Below, in pieces: positions 8,070 to 18,285 of a stretch of DNA of 64,000 nucleotides. Below the pieces are notes generated by a model. That model had not been told where the DNA came from. It worked only from the letters and a program-made list of their open reading frames with translations, and ran no database searches. The position numbers and the translations under genes are program-made. Each line of letters starts with the position of its first letter. Position 1 is the stretch's first letter. Source of the stretch: Diogma glabrata (taxonomy: Eukaryota; Arthropoda; Insecta; Diptera; Cylindrotomidae); assembly GCA_963693315.1 (NCBI GenBank), contig OY856186.1, positions 79,489,040 to 79,553,039 on the forward strand, read 5' to 3'.

Positions 8070-8401
8070 TTTGTAACTTCCTCCAATAACTTTCCAATAA
8101 CCCCAGATAAAACAGCTGATAAGATAATAGGCAAAAATCCACCTTTTTGTACTAGCACCTTTCGTTTCACCGATAAATTAGATTTGGAATCGACAATTTT
8201 ACGTAAAGCACTCTTATGTTTCTTCAAACGAGTTTTACAGTTGTTATCGATATTGACATTACCATTTAAAACATTTAAACACACTTCATATAAGGCTTTT
8301 ATTAAATCTGTTTTACTTTTTTCTAATATAAATTTACGTATACGGGGCTTACAATTTCTTAACATATGTAACGTATGTTTGTGTACCATGAGCCGCTTCA
8401 T
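8066..8401 (-). CDS. Conserved small Polinton protein with QKGG processing-like site
   Basis: This 111-aa protein matches a small protein I recall from Polintons of many animals: a helical N-terminal domain (L..C.P+.RK.IL....DLI.AL.E..LNVL.GNV, about residues 14-50), a basic stretch (LKKHKSALRKIV), then KRKVLVQKGGFLP and a hydrophobic tail (IILSAVLSGVIGKLL). QKGG at 85-88 fits the adenain consensus, so the protease may release the hydrophobic C-terminal peptide, as adenovirus pX/pVI-like precursors are processed (inference). It overlaps the 3' end of the ATPase gene by 53 nt in another frame, and the next gene by 4 nt. Confidence 0.8.
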   Translation of the reverse strand: MKRLMVHKHTLHMLRNCKPRIRKFILEKSKTDLIKALYEVCLNVLNGNVNIDNNCKTRLKKHKSALRKIVDSKSNLSVKRKVLVQKGGFLPIILSAVLSGVIGKLLEEVTK

Positions 8402-9062
8402 TCCTTTTTAGCTGAGATACTAGTTTAGATGGCGCATAACACTCTTGATATTCTCTATTAAAAATACTCGAGCGGAAGCGAAATAAGTCGTTGCACGATT
8501 GTGTCAAATCCATAAATAAATAACCGTAAGGGTTTGAAGTTGCCTCCTTATATACTCTTACAAACTCGTTGATATTTTCTGGATAAATTTGTCTAGCAAG
8601 CGGGTAGATTTGAGATTTATCTCGGGGGTTATTAAACATAACTAAGTATTTGCAGTTTAACGAAATGTCTCTGCAAAATTTTCCTTGATGGAACACATTT
8701 TGGGTAATTAATATAACAGATATATTTCGATGATGTGAACCCTTAGTAAATAATTCACAAACGTTTTTATTATACGCCTCAGTCATTAAATCATCCAAGA
8801 TGATTAATGTGTTTTCTAGATTATCAAAATTTTCGGGGACGTTGTCTAACATTTCAATATCTTCAAAATCGAAATCTTTTAGATCGACCGAATTAGTTTC
8901 ACCATTGCACCAAACCAGTTTCTTTATACCATGAATATGTGGCAAGAACTTTAATACAAATGTGGTCTTCCCCGAAGAAGAAGGACCAGAAATCTGCATG
9001 GTAAAAGGTTGTTCCACATTAAACATATTTTTGAAATAAATGATTTGGCCGATTTCGAACAT
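8349..9062 (-). CDS. ATP: Genome-packaging ATPase (FtsK/HerA type)
   Basis: A 237-aa motor that would pump Polinton DNA into the capsid. The Walker A motif GPSSSGKT is at residues 26-33 and the Walker B motif LIILDD at 86-91, with the acidic pair D90/D91. A conserved sensor-like segment (SVILITQNVF, about residue 135) follows, then SLNCKYLVMFNNPRDKSQ. This order and length match the Polinton/adenovirus IVa2-like and virophage packaging ATPases. It is the first gene of the minus-strand block, starting MFEIGQIIYFKN, with the TATA-like TATAAATAG immediately before the ATG. Its 3' end overlaps the 111-aa gene. It is intact with all catalytic motifs. Confidence 0.93.
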   Translation of the reverse strand: MFEIGQIIYFKNMFNVEQPFTMQISGPSSSGKTTFVLKFLPHIHGIKKLVWCNGETNSVDLKDFDFEDIEMLDNVPENFDNLENTLIILDDLMTEAYNKNVCELFTKGSHHRNISVILITQNVFHQGKFCRDISLNCKYLVMFNNPRDKSQIYPLARQIYPENINEFVRVYKEATSNPYGYLFMDLTQSCNDLFRFRSSIFNREYQECYAPSKLVSQLKRNEAAHGTQTYVTYVKKL

Positions 9063-9865
9063 CTATTTATAATTTTTTAGTTTTCAATTGACAACTTATT
9101 TCAGTCAGCCGTCTAAAATTTGAAATAAAAAGTTTCTGTTTTCCTATACATCATCATTTTTTCCAACACACTTTTTTCTTATTCTTCTGTTCGCTTTATA
9201 CACAAATCTTATATAAAAACCAGAAAACTAGAACAACGAAGAGCAACAATCTCAACACATGTGCCCCAAATCATATATTCACATCTGAAAAAAATCAATT
9301 AGCACCTCGTGTATGATACTAGTATATTTTTTCTTATTTTGCAAACGACAAAGTCGCATAATATTTGCAAAATAAGATTTAAACTCTTTTTCTCAGTTGA
9401 TTCAGTCAAATCAACTCATGTACGATAGTGGGACCGAAATGAATTTTTTCTTATAAGATACAACAACAAAAAAATATTTTAATCATTTTCTCTAGTTTTC
9501 TTTCAAGCTCATTCTCTCAATACAATCTGAATTAATTTCAATGCAATTGTTGTTGTAGCTTATCAACCAAAAAAATATTTGATTTAAACTCAAAGCAGAT
9601 GTTTTGTTTTTTCATTCATGTAACATACACGTATATTTTTTTTCTTATTAGACCTCCCACAGAGTTTTATTTCAAAATTAGATCAAAACACAAACTCATT
9701 CCTTAAAATCAAAAACATATGCATTGTTATTGCTTTTTTTCATCATTTCGATCACAACAACAAAAAAAAAAATCTATTTAAAAACCAAAAAAAAAACACG
9801 ACCCATATATTCATACCTGAAAAATCAATTAACCTGAAAATTAACGATAGTGGGACTACACTACT
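9063..9865. repeat. Polinton right terminal region (inferred TIR) with subterminal duplication
   Basis: There is no coding potential. Two similar modules are seen. 9265-9440 contains CATATATTCACATCTGAAAA and later GATAGTGGGACC. 9798-9865 contains CATATATTCATACCTGAAAA, ATCAATTA and GATAGTGGGACTACACTACT. The second module ends at the inferred element end. Terminal inverted repeats of several hundred bp are typical of Polintons, but the partner repeat is outside the window. Confidence 0.45.
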
Positions 9866-10361
9866 CTTATGTTTATTTTTTCGAGGTAGTATAATTTACA
9901 ACTATTACAACGAAGATGGCGCACTTAAATTATTTAAATATCTTAAATTTATTTATAACTTTGTTAAATAAATGATTAAATTAACAATTAAATAAATATT
10001 TATAAATTGTATGCATTTGTTACAAAAAATAGTGTGTATTACTAGTGCGAATGCGTTTTCCAAACGCGAGTTATTGCTAACTCTTGTTTGGAAAACGCAT
10101 TTGCACTAGTAATACAATCTACTATTTCGATTTTGGATCTTTGCACGATCCATTTTGTATGTTTGTTAACTTTATTAACTTGAGTCTGAAATAAAAAATA
10201 AATATGTAATATTAGTATATTCAAATATTTAACATAAGTTATTAAAATTAATATTATTTATCAAAAGGTGTTCACTATATGTAAATATAATTTTTTTTGT
10301 GTGACATATATTACTCTATTACCTCTAAAATCTAATAAACGAGCTTAAAGAGTCTATAATG
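9866..10361. other. AT-rich flank between Polinton and BEL relic
   Basis: About 500 bp of AT-rich sequence with no gene, apart from the perfect-looking hairpin at 10035-10116. The first six bases (CTTATG) are the candidate Polinton target duplication. Confidence 0.5.
10035..10116. repeat. Long inverted repeat (hairpin), 36-bp arms
   Basis: Arms 10038-10073 and 10078-10113 are complementary over 36 bp with three mismatches, separated by TTGC; three more pairs extend outward. The arm begins ATTACTAGTGCGAATGCG. It could be a tiny foldback element, a palindromic MITE remnant or a microRNA-like hairpin. No coding role is seen. Confidence 0.9.
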
Positions 10362-10960
10362 GAGCACTATTGAAACAAATGGAGCACTATTGAAACAGGA
10401 ATCGGATGATTACAAAACTATCTCTAAAATACTCGGAAATAATGCTGATGTAGTTGGACTACAAGAAAAAATTAAAGCGAAGCCTTCTAGTTTCACAAGG
10501 AGACGTATGAACACAGAATCGTTCTAGGTACAAGCTTCACTTCCGGCTGATCTTGATATAAATAATAGTGAATTAATAGTAAACAAGCGATCATTTTTAG
10601 AAGAAGTTAGCCATATAAACAATAGAAGACATAATGAGGCTCACTTATCTCGTGTTAAGATTCCATTTTTTACTGGAGTATATGCCAAATTTCATGACTT
10701 ATTTGACAATAACACGAGTATGTCCAACACGTTTCAATAATACCTGAAAGACTGCTGAGCGGAGAGTTATATACATTAGTGCGACACATCGCAATCACCA
10801 AAGTCAATGATGATGGGGCCTGGCGTATCATAATAAATCATTACTATTTTGATCAATCCATAAAACAAGCTCATTATAGCTATGGGAATAAAACTTCAAA
10901 TATAGAACATTTATTTAATCTTTTGTATTTCAGGAATTTTGAAAAATAGACGGAGTACTG
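10362..10960 (+). pseudogene. BEL/Pao gag fragment (broken)
   Basis: Translated pieces match BEL/Pao gag in order. VKIPFFTGVYAKFHDLF (about 10660-10710) corresponds to the family's 'LPKF.G.Y..W..F.D.F' capsid opening. LVRHIAITKVNDDGAWRII (about 10780-10835) corresponds to the 'LIRH...T..NY..AW..L' block. Several stops interrupt the frame (for example TAG at 10526 and TAA at 10737). The start carries a tandem duplication of GGAGCACTATTGAAACA at 10362-10395. The gag continues only at 14806, so this is the left part of a split element. Confidence 0.8.
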
Positions 10961-11232
10961 AGCTTTAAATCATTCAACAAAAAAGAAAATAAATGCAAAT
11001 TTTCCATTCGAAGAATCTATCATGCCAAAGGGTCATTCCATGGAAACATAAACCTCAATAGTTGCAATGAAGTTTATGTTGTGTGGAAAAATTAATCTAA
11101 TTGGAAACTTGCCCGTCATTATTGATACCAATGATAGGAAGTAAATAAACAAATTGTTTAAAAGATGGAAAAAAATAAATAAGTAATAAAATTGTTGTTA
11201 GAAATACATTATTTTCTTATGTGTTTTTTTCT

Positions 11233-11448
11233 GTTACGTTGGTCACGTTACGTTGGTCACACAATTTTTTTTAAAGGGAACCTCTACTGTATGTAGCATT
11301 TGTGAAAAACATATGCTTATTTAAAAACAGATAACTTGTGCCTTATAAAAACCTATATTTGAATTTAATGAAGGCATACTTTCAGAGAAATTGCTTTGAA
11401 AGTGTGAGTAAGTTTTACTGTGGTATTTTTTTTTGTTACGTTGGTCAC
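11233..11448. repeat. Three copies of GTTACGTTGGTCAC
   Basis: Exact 14-bp copies at 11233-11246, 11247-11260 (head to tail) and 11435-11448. A degenerate form (GTTACGTATGTCAC) occurs at about 11614. Spacing and exactness suggest a functional or recently duplicated motif, but its role is unknown. Confidence 0.85.
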
Positions 11449-11564
11449 AGCACTGAATTTTGCTATATTACTTAATATATATTTAATTTGCTGCTTTTTT
11501 TCATTGGTAGTGTATTTCCTACCTGCATAATAGCATAAAATAACATAAATTTCATAAAATAACA

Positions 11565-11852
11565 ATGTTTTTTATGAATAATAGGCAAAAGTATGAGTTG
11601 AAAAGTGTAAAAATGTTACGTATGTCACAATGGAAGGACTCCAAAATTACTACTCAAAAACTCAGAAAATTTTTAGGTTATTCTTTAAACATTGGTCGTA
11701 AGAAACTATTTAATTTTCATCAAAGGTTAAACCGTTATATCCAGCTTACAACTGAATATGTTAATGCAATGCGAGAATATATCATTGGGTCCACTAAGAT
11801 TCCACTAAGAGCTTCAGCTAAGAACGGAAACTGTGGTTTGAGTCGATACTAA
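11565..11852 (+). CDS. Hypothetical 95-aa open frame inside the insertion
   Basis: The frame starts MFFMNNRQKYELKSV and is basic and helix-prone (QKLRKFLGYSLNIGRKKL). It has no recognised domain. It lies in the block that splits the BEL element and just after the GTTACGTTGGTCAC motifs. A length of 95 codons in AT-rich DNA is more than expected by chance but not decisive. It could be a piece of the inserted element. Confidence 0.3.
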   Translation: MFFMNNRQKYELKSVKMLRMSQWKDSKITTQKLRKFLGYSLNIGRKKLFNFHQRLNRYIQLTTEYVNAMREYIIGSTKIPLRASAKNGNCGLSRY

Positions 11853-12404
11853 AAATAAATTTTAAATTTAATCTCAAACTTGTTAAAATATAAATAAACA
11901 ATTTCACGATACCAGAAATATCGAATTTGTGAAATCAATCATTTGTTTGTACAACTAAAATTTTAAAAATAACATTATTTTTGAACACAAAGATAGCTTA
12001 TATATGTGACATCTCAACAAACATTTTCTTTAATCTAAATTTTAAAGTTGAATGGTTGAAAACTTGGGTTCGGACATTCTTCATTTTATCAATATACAGG
12101 TAAAACCTGTCTTTGACAATTTGTATACTGAAAATAATTGCTATTGTAAATCAAGCCTGTTATGTGTCGTATTCAACAAATTGATGTTGTTGTAGTTAAA
12201 TTTTTAATTTTATTGTAATAAGTTTTAAATTTTAATACATAATTTATGATTTCCAATCCTTGATTTTTCTATGATTAAAGCGGGAAAATATTTTATTGAG
12301 ACCGAAATTCGTGAATCTTTTCAATTCAAAATTTGTATTACCATTGTTGGAATCGGGCACAAGTTTTTTCTTCTTAAAGGAGGTATAAAAATCACTTGAA
12401 AGTA

Positions 12405-12505
12405 AAATTCTTTACATTTATTAATCATTCTTTGCATTCTTTACGTAAAAAACTATTCTTTACTAATTCTTTACATAAAAAAGTAAAGAATTATTCTTTA
12501 CATGA
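12405..12505. repeat. ATTCTTTAC motif cluster
   Basis: ATTCTTTAC or a close variant recurs about five times within 100 bp, once in inverted orientation (GTAAAGAAT), giving a small hairpin. It is a simple local repeat; no function is suggested. Confidence 0.6.
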
Positions 12506-14805
12506 AAATGCACAACTCTGAGTCTGTCCACTAGTGCAATGCAGCAGTAAAAACTGTAGAAACTAGCTTAATTCAACCATAACTATAATGCATGTGCCAG
12601 ATGAGAATCCGTTAACTGATAACGTTCAATTAACAATAATTCCAGCTTCAACCACACAAAAAAATGTATTGCTTGGGTGCTTTGAAATTCTTATAATTTA
12701 CTCAATTTTGAGTTACTAAGAGACTGTTAAATGTTAAAATTTAAAGTTGCGTATTATGCATCTTCTCTCTATCACTATTCATTATTCTTGAAAAATTTAC
12801 AACAGCCAGAAGTGAAAGTCTTACTATGAAAATAACAGATAAATGCTTTCCTTGCTGGTAACTGAAGAAGGCAGCCTTTATACAAATAATCAATTAGCAC
12901 CATGAAGAGTGGACCTGACTCGACTGTTCCCTATTAAGTACCAGTGACACCAAACTCCAAATTCTTCGGATGAACTAATCCAAAATGTACGACGTTCAAT
13001 GCGTATCTAGCAGTTTTTATAAACTTGTCATCAAAGGTTCTTCAACTAAAACTCGACCCCAATTTATCGTGGAAGGTTTCTTCAACTAACATTGAAAAGA
13101 TACTAAGACCATCGTGTAATTTGTAATAATATTGAAAAACGATAATAAAATAAATTTTAGGTATAGCGTATTATATTCTGAAATACTCCTAAGAACCTTA
13201 ACACCTTTACGATTGCAGTTTACGCATCAATTTTTTTTACGTTTCTAGCAGCTAGCGATTCCAGCAGCATTTGTAAAGCACGTACCTAACCCTTCACTCA
13301 GTAGCCTTACCGAATGATAACGCTAACGAGTTCTTCTTAAATAAAATGATCTCACAACAAGAAGTAAGATAAAGCAAAATATTTAACTCAATCAGCTCAA
13401 ATCTTTAAAATACTCAGACAGTACACATTCTATACCGTAAAAGTGGATTAGGAGATTTCATTGTGTAAAAATAACTGCACAATATATAACTGCACCTTAA
13501 ATTGGAAGTCAGAAATAAATTTTAGCACCTAATTCTATAGACTAAATAGGATTGTCATCAAAATGGTTGCGTTTGACAAAAGAAATAAAATAAAATATTT
13601 CTAACATTATCGAGTCGTCTCTTTAATTCTCTTAAATCCATGACGTTCAACATTTGGTTTTGTTTTATCAACTGAAATCAAATTCGATTTAATTCACCGT
13701 AATTCAATTATTCTTAATGGTTTTTGCCATCCATTTTTTCTGTATCAACATAGTTTTATCAAATAATTTTCATCTGAAACCTACTCGAGAAGATTAAGAT
13801 AAAAATCGAGTATAAGACGTAAACAGAAATGGGAAGTATAAATCAAAAAGGATTTTTTCTTATAAGCAAAAAATGTCTTAGATATGTAATTTCGATGTCA
13901 TTTTTGTTTCATTTTATTTTGCTAACGCATCTGTTGAACATATTGTTATGGGATCGTTACCATCTTGATGAAAGCCTTGTTTTGATTTCGATGAAGAGTG
14001 GAAATTTGTTTGTATTTGAATCACTGTTTGTTTTTAGGAATTCCAACTAGAACAAATATCCATGATATAAGAAAATAAATAGAATACTGAAATAACCTAG
14101 ATATTTAAGAAAAACCAAGCTCATTTCATATTAAACGAGTGGAACTTTTTATGTAACTTGGATATGATATTAAAACCAACAGCTTTGTTTTCTTTTTCTA
14201 GCAATAATATTTTTTGCTCGAAAACTAAATAAATAAGGAAAACTTTTGATCCGTTGGCTTTGATGTCTTTTGATTCTCGGAGTTGGTGTTTGGATACTAA
14301 TGTCGGTTAATTATTTTCGGTGTGTAAGATAAATTTATTTTTCCATAATAATCAGCCATATGTTTGTTCTAAATAAAGTTGTTCGTAGTAATCTTCCACC
14401 TTCAATAGTAATAAAACATATAGTATTACTATGACCCCCCACACAATTTATTTGAATTGTTTTTTCTTAAATTATTATTTTAATTTTCTTAACGGTTTTC
14501 ACCTAAATGTTGATAATTATTTTAATATAATTTTTTAATAACTTATCATTTATCAACTCAATTGGGGTGGAAAAAATGTTCATAAAATTGAAAAACAAAG
14601 GTGACCTATAGGTGACAAACCAAGTCAAGTGCTTGTCAAGTGCTATGGTAGAAAGCGACACTTAGTCAATGGCTTCATCGATTTATACTTGTTTCAGCCG
14701 CCTCAGCCTGAAGCAGTTGGTTACACGCATGATGCATGTGATGACATCATGCGTGGACATTGGGACAAAATGCTAAAACATAGAACTGTTGGCTGCTACA
14801 TATAG

Positions 14806-15647
14806 CTGAAATTAAACTTGATGAAATACCAAGTCAACTTTGTTGACGAGAAATAGATTTTCCAACGTTTGATCAATCTCTGATATTTCTCAGTATATGT
14901 ATGGAATCTGTAGAAGATCTAAAACTACCCGCTGTTCGAATCCAATCGAGGGGTTCACCATCGAAATCGTTATCAACACAGACTTTTTATGTTCAAACTA
15001 TCCCTAAGTGTTCTCTATGCTGTGGTCTGAAACATAGGTTCATGATAGTCCCAAACTCATTCAAATGGACCTTAGCAAAAGCAAAGACTATATTAGTGAA
15101 TCCAAAAGAGGCTACAATTGTCTTAATGACTCTCACTCTGTCTTTAAATGAAGAACTAAAAAGAAATGTCATAATTGTGGAAAAACATCATAATCTAGTT
15201 CACCAAACTCCTCACTGCGATCCATCACCAACAGCAGTGGCCATGTTAAGTATCACACGATGTTCTTCAGTCACCATCCAGGGTGTGGAGACAACATATT
15301 GCTATTTGTTACCGACCAAACCAAAGACATTTTTTAATGAGCCGATACCACCGCACATCATAAATGACAATACTATAATACCAACAGCTCTTGTTGAGGC
15401 CCAAGATAAATTTGGCATATGGCAAACTTGCCGCGTGTTTATTGATTCAGCTTCAACCCACTTTTTGGACACTGAATCTTGCATCCATCACCTAGGATTG
15501 CAAAGAAATAATGCGCTACTCAATATCGACATGTTAAACAGTGCAAAGGCTTGGTGCACGAAAGGCGTAACAACCATGCTAATGTTTAGAATTTATCATA
15601 TTAATAGCGCAAACTTGACAAACTATATTTTATCAAAAATCACGTAA
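14806..15647 (+). pseudogene. BEL/Pao gag C-terminus and protease (degenerate)
   Basis: The reading resumes with KLDEIPSQL and FPTFDQSLIFLS, the BEL gag 'KLD..T...WE...LPTF..L..FL' block. It is then open from 14901. The zinc-knuckle region (CSLCCGLKH, later EKHHNLVHQ) has lost cysteines. The aspartic protease start is recognisable (PTALVEAQDKFGIWQTCRVF), but the catalytic LLDSGSQ is IDSASTH. No function is expected. Confidence 0.8.
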
Positions 15648-15654
15648 AATCTAC

Positions 15655-16975
15655 CACCAAAGGCAATACTTCTAAAAAACTCGATTACCTACGTGATCTC
15701 TAGTTAGCAGATCCTTCTTTAATTTTTCCAGATAAAATTAACTTCCTAGTCGGTTGTGGTCGATTTTTGTTGCTTCTTCTTATTCATACTGTGAAACTAC
15801 CTACTGCTCAACATTCCATATTATAATAGTGGTTTAGAGTAGTAGTAGTAGTAAGGCTCACGCACCTAAGCTACGCGAATCTTTTTGCTAATTACTGAAA
15901 AGATTCAGCTTTCTTGAACAGAAACTCTTGGAGAATAAAAATCTCCGCAAACAATATAATATCTAGATGATCCATGAGAGAAAATGAAAAGCTTGGTCAG
16001 ATGGAGTTGATTCCAATAATAATATTTACTACACCATGGGGAAGGTAAAGAATCAAGTTTTACTACCTAACTTCACGTTGTGTTCGACGCTTCGGCGATA
16101 GGAAAGTTTGGAGCGTCACTTAATGCCTCTCCTCTTGTTGGTCCTACAATCCAACAAAATCAATCAATCAATCAGAATCAAAGAATTCTACTTTTATTCC
16201 GAAAGCAATGCTGATTTTCAGCGAATTATTTAGGAGAAAATCACCTGATTGTTTTTACGTCATTATCATCTCTTGACTGTAACTTATGGTACAGCACCAT
16301 CGCTTTTTCCTTCACAAAAGGGTCGTCAAATGACAACTGGGAAATTTGTTGAAAAATATCCAGGAGCGGTTAAAATTGTGACAAATTATTGCTAAGATGC
16401 GAAGAAATGAAAGGTAGAATTGTTTGAGATTCTTATGTCTGGTGGATTGCATTTGAGAGAGTGGTTTGTAAATCATGTTGATCTGTTATCTCACTTGCCA
16501 CCTCAGCGTCTTAAGATTAGTGATGATTTGCGTAAGCTTGAGATATTAGAAATACCCAGATGGTTATACTATACTCTTCTACTGATATCGAGTTAATCGG
16601 AATTGCAAACGCTTCACATGCAGCATATATGCAAAATATATTCTAAAACCTTGCGGGAAGATGAAAGTGTCCTAAAAAATTTATTTGCTGCTGAGGCTTG
16701 GGTTCCACCATTAAAATAAATAAATAAAAACTATTACAATTCAATGGTAACATGTGCCAGGTATACAAAACCCAGCTGACTGCGCAACAAGAGGAATTCT
16801 GTCCACAAAACTCGTAACGCACCAAATATGGTGAAAGAAACCAGGTTGGATTTTACAACAACCAATGCGCGTACCAAAGGAGAAATAAATTTATTCGTTA
16901 GGGCGATTCCGGACACTACAACATCTGTCCTCCGTCCAGCATTCCAGCTTCACCAATCAAAACGAATTCTTGGCT
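15655..16975 (+). pseudogene. BEL/Pao reverse transcriptase/RNase H remnants
   Basis: Short matches in family order, in changing frames with many stops: the protease end (INFLVGCGRFL) near 15740, the RT block HVVFDASAIGKFGASLN near 16075, SGGLHLREWFVNHVDLL near 16440, and the RNase H end HVPGIQNPADCATRGILS near 16750. The RT palm with its catalytic YVDD is missing, so a large deletion is likely. Confidence 0.75.
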
Positions 16976-17077
16976 GAGTGCTACGTCTTTTTTATAATTT
17001 CCTTAATTTGGTTAACACCAATTTGTGTTTTTTGAATTATAAGAAACTTTTGACTGCGTAAAAGTTAATAACTAAGC

Positions 17078-18285
17078 TTGCTAAACATGAGTGCAATAAA
17101 GATGAAATACACTTGCTTCCAAACAAAACCACAGCCACACAAAAATAAAATTTTTTCTTTTACTCCAATTCTAGATAACAACGGCATCGTGCGTGTTTGT
17201 GGTCGACTCCAAGAGGCTGAAATGCCATACGATTCAAAACGATCTGTCATCATACAACATTAATACAATGTATATGAAATTATCATTCGCCATTCCCAGA
17301 TGTAAAAATTTTGTGAAACAAATTATACATAAAAGCATCTCTTGTCGGTGACTAAAGAAAAAAACTCTAACCTAACTAATAAGTCAACTACCGCCTTTAA
17401 GAGTGAACCTAATCCGACCACTCTGCAGTCAAGCATCGATTGTAAAATGCACTACGTAAAAGGCGTATCTAGTATTCATATGTACGGCACCACAGGCAGT
17501 CTATTTATAGCTTATCACCAACCTATTCATTAAAAGATTCCTGTCAGTATTGAAGAGGTTCCAAAATCGTCGCGGCGTATGTAGTGACATTCACAGTGAC
17601 AACGGAACGAATTTTGTTCGAGCTGCAAAATAGTTCAAAATTCTATATGATACCATCAATAACCAAAAGCTTGCAACGACCGTCGAAAACTGGGCAGTAG
17701 CGCAAGAAACAAATCGGTACCTTGTCCTACCATCAGCACCTCAATTCAACAGGTTATGGGAAGCCACAGTGAAATAAACCAAATTTCACTTGCAATGTGT
17801 GATACGTGATGTAAAACCCACCTATGAAGAACTCTAAACGCTTTTAACGCAGATTTAAGCAACCTTAAACTTCAGGCCTCTTTAAAAAATAGCAGATTAT
17901 GCCACGAGTCGCTTTACTTTTGGACATCTTCTGATTAGGCAACCGCTCACTTTATACCCTGATATCCTTTAAACCTGATATCCAACCCAAGATATCCCGA
18001 CTATTACGATAGCAATTAATACAGCTGCTGTGTCAACCGTCTCACCAATTGGCAACGCAAACGCTTCGAAGTCCAGATTGGCGATATTGTTTTGCTACGT
18101 AGTGAAAATCTACCTGCAGGACAGTGCTCAATAGCCCGAATCGAACAAGTTCATCCAGGCGAAGATAATCTTATTCGAGTTGTTAACATAAAAACTTTGA
18201 AAGGAATATGTAAGCCGCCGATCACAAAAATATCGACCATTCCTAGTTTTGACTCAAGTATGTCCCCCGAGACTGTATGTTAGAA
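17078..18285 (+). pseudogene. BEL/Pao integrase remnants
   Basis: The integrase N-terminus shows FTPILDNNGIVRVCGRLQEA (near 17160), the classic BEL 'LD..GI.RV.GRL'. The core shows SDIHSDNGTNFVRAAK (near 17580) with the second catalytic Asp, and APQFNRLWEATVK (near 17740), where the family has PHFGGLWE. The C-terminal domain at about 18070-18285 is fairly well kept (GDIVLLRSENLPAGQCSIAR, then VHPGEDNLIRVVNIKT). Stops and frameshifts throughout make it inactive. Confidence 0.8.

Larger units (their letters stand above)
1..9865. mobile_element. Polinton/Maverick DNA transposon, left end outside window
   Basis: The Polinton set is present together: protein-primed PolB, chromodomain integrase, adenain-like protease, double-jelly-roll capsid protein, penton-like minor capsid protein and FtsK/HerA-type packaging ATPase. 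These families occur together in Polintons and are related to adenovirus and virophage genes (established knowledge). The right end is inferred at about 9865, where the sequence read inward on the minus strand begins AGTAGTGTAGTCCC; Polinton ends start with AG. CTTATG (9866-9871) would be the 6-bp target duplication. The left terminal repeat cannot be seen, so the end is a prediction. Open frames throughout suggest a recent insertion, in contrast with the decayed retroelements to the right. Confidence 0.93.
10961..14800. other. Unclassified 3.8-kb insertion in BEL/Pao element
   Basis: The BEL gag reading stops near 10950 and resumes near 14806, so this block was probably inserted. It is AT-rich and shows no recognisable transposase or polymerase. 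Notable contents are the three GTTACGTTGGTCAC motifs, a 95-aa frame at 11565-11852, and a cluster of ATTCTTTAC motifs near 12410-12500. I could not find terminal inverted repeats or a target duplication by eye. Confidence 0.5.
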
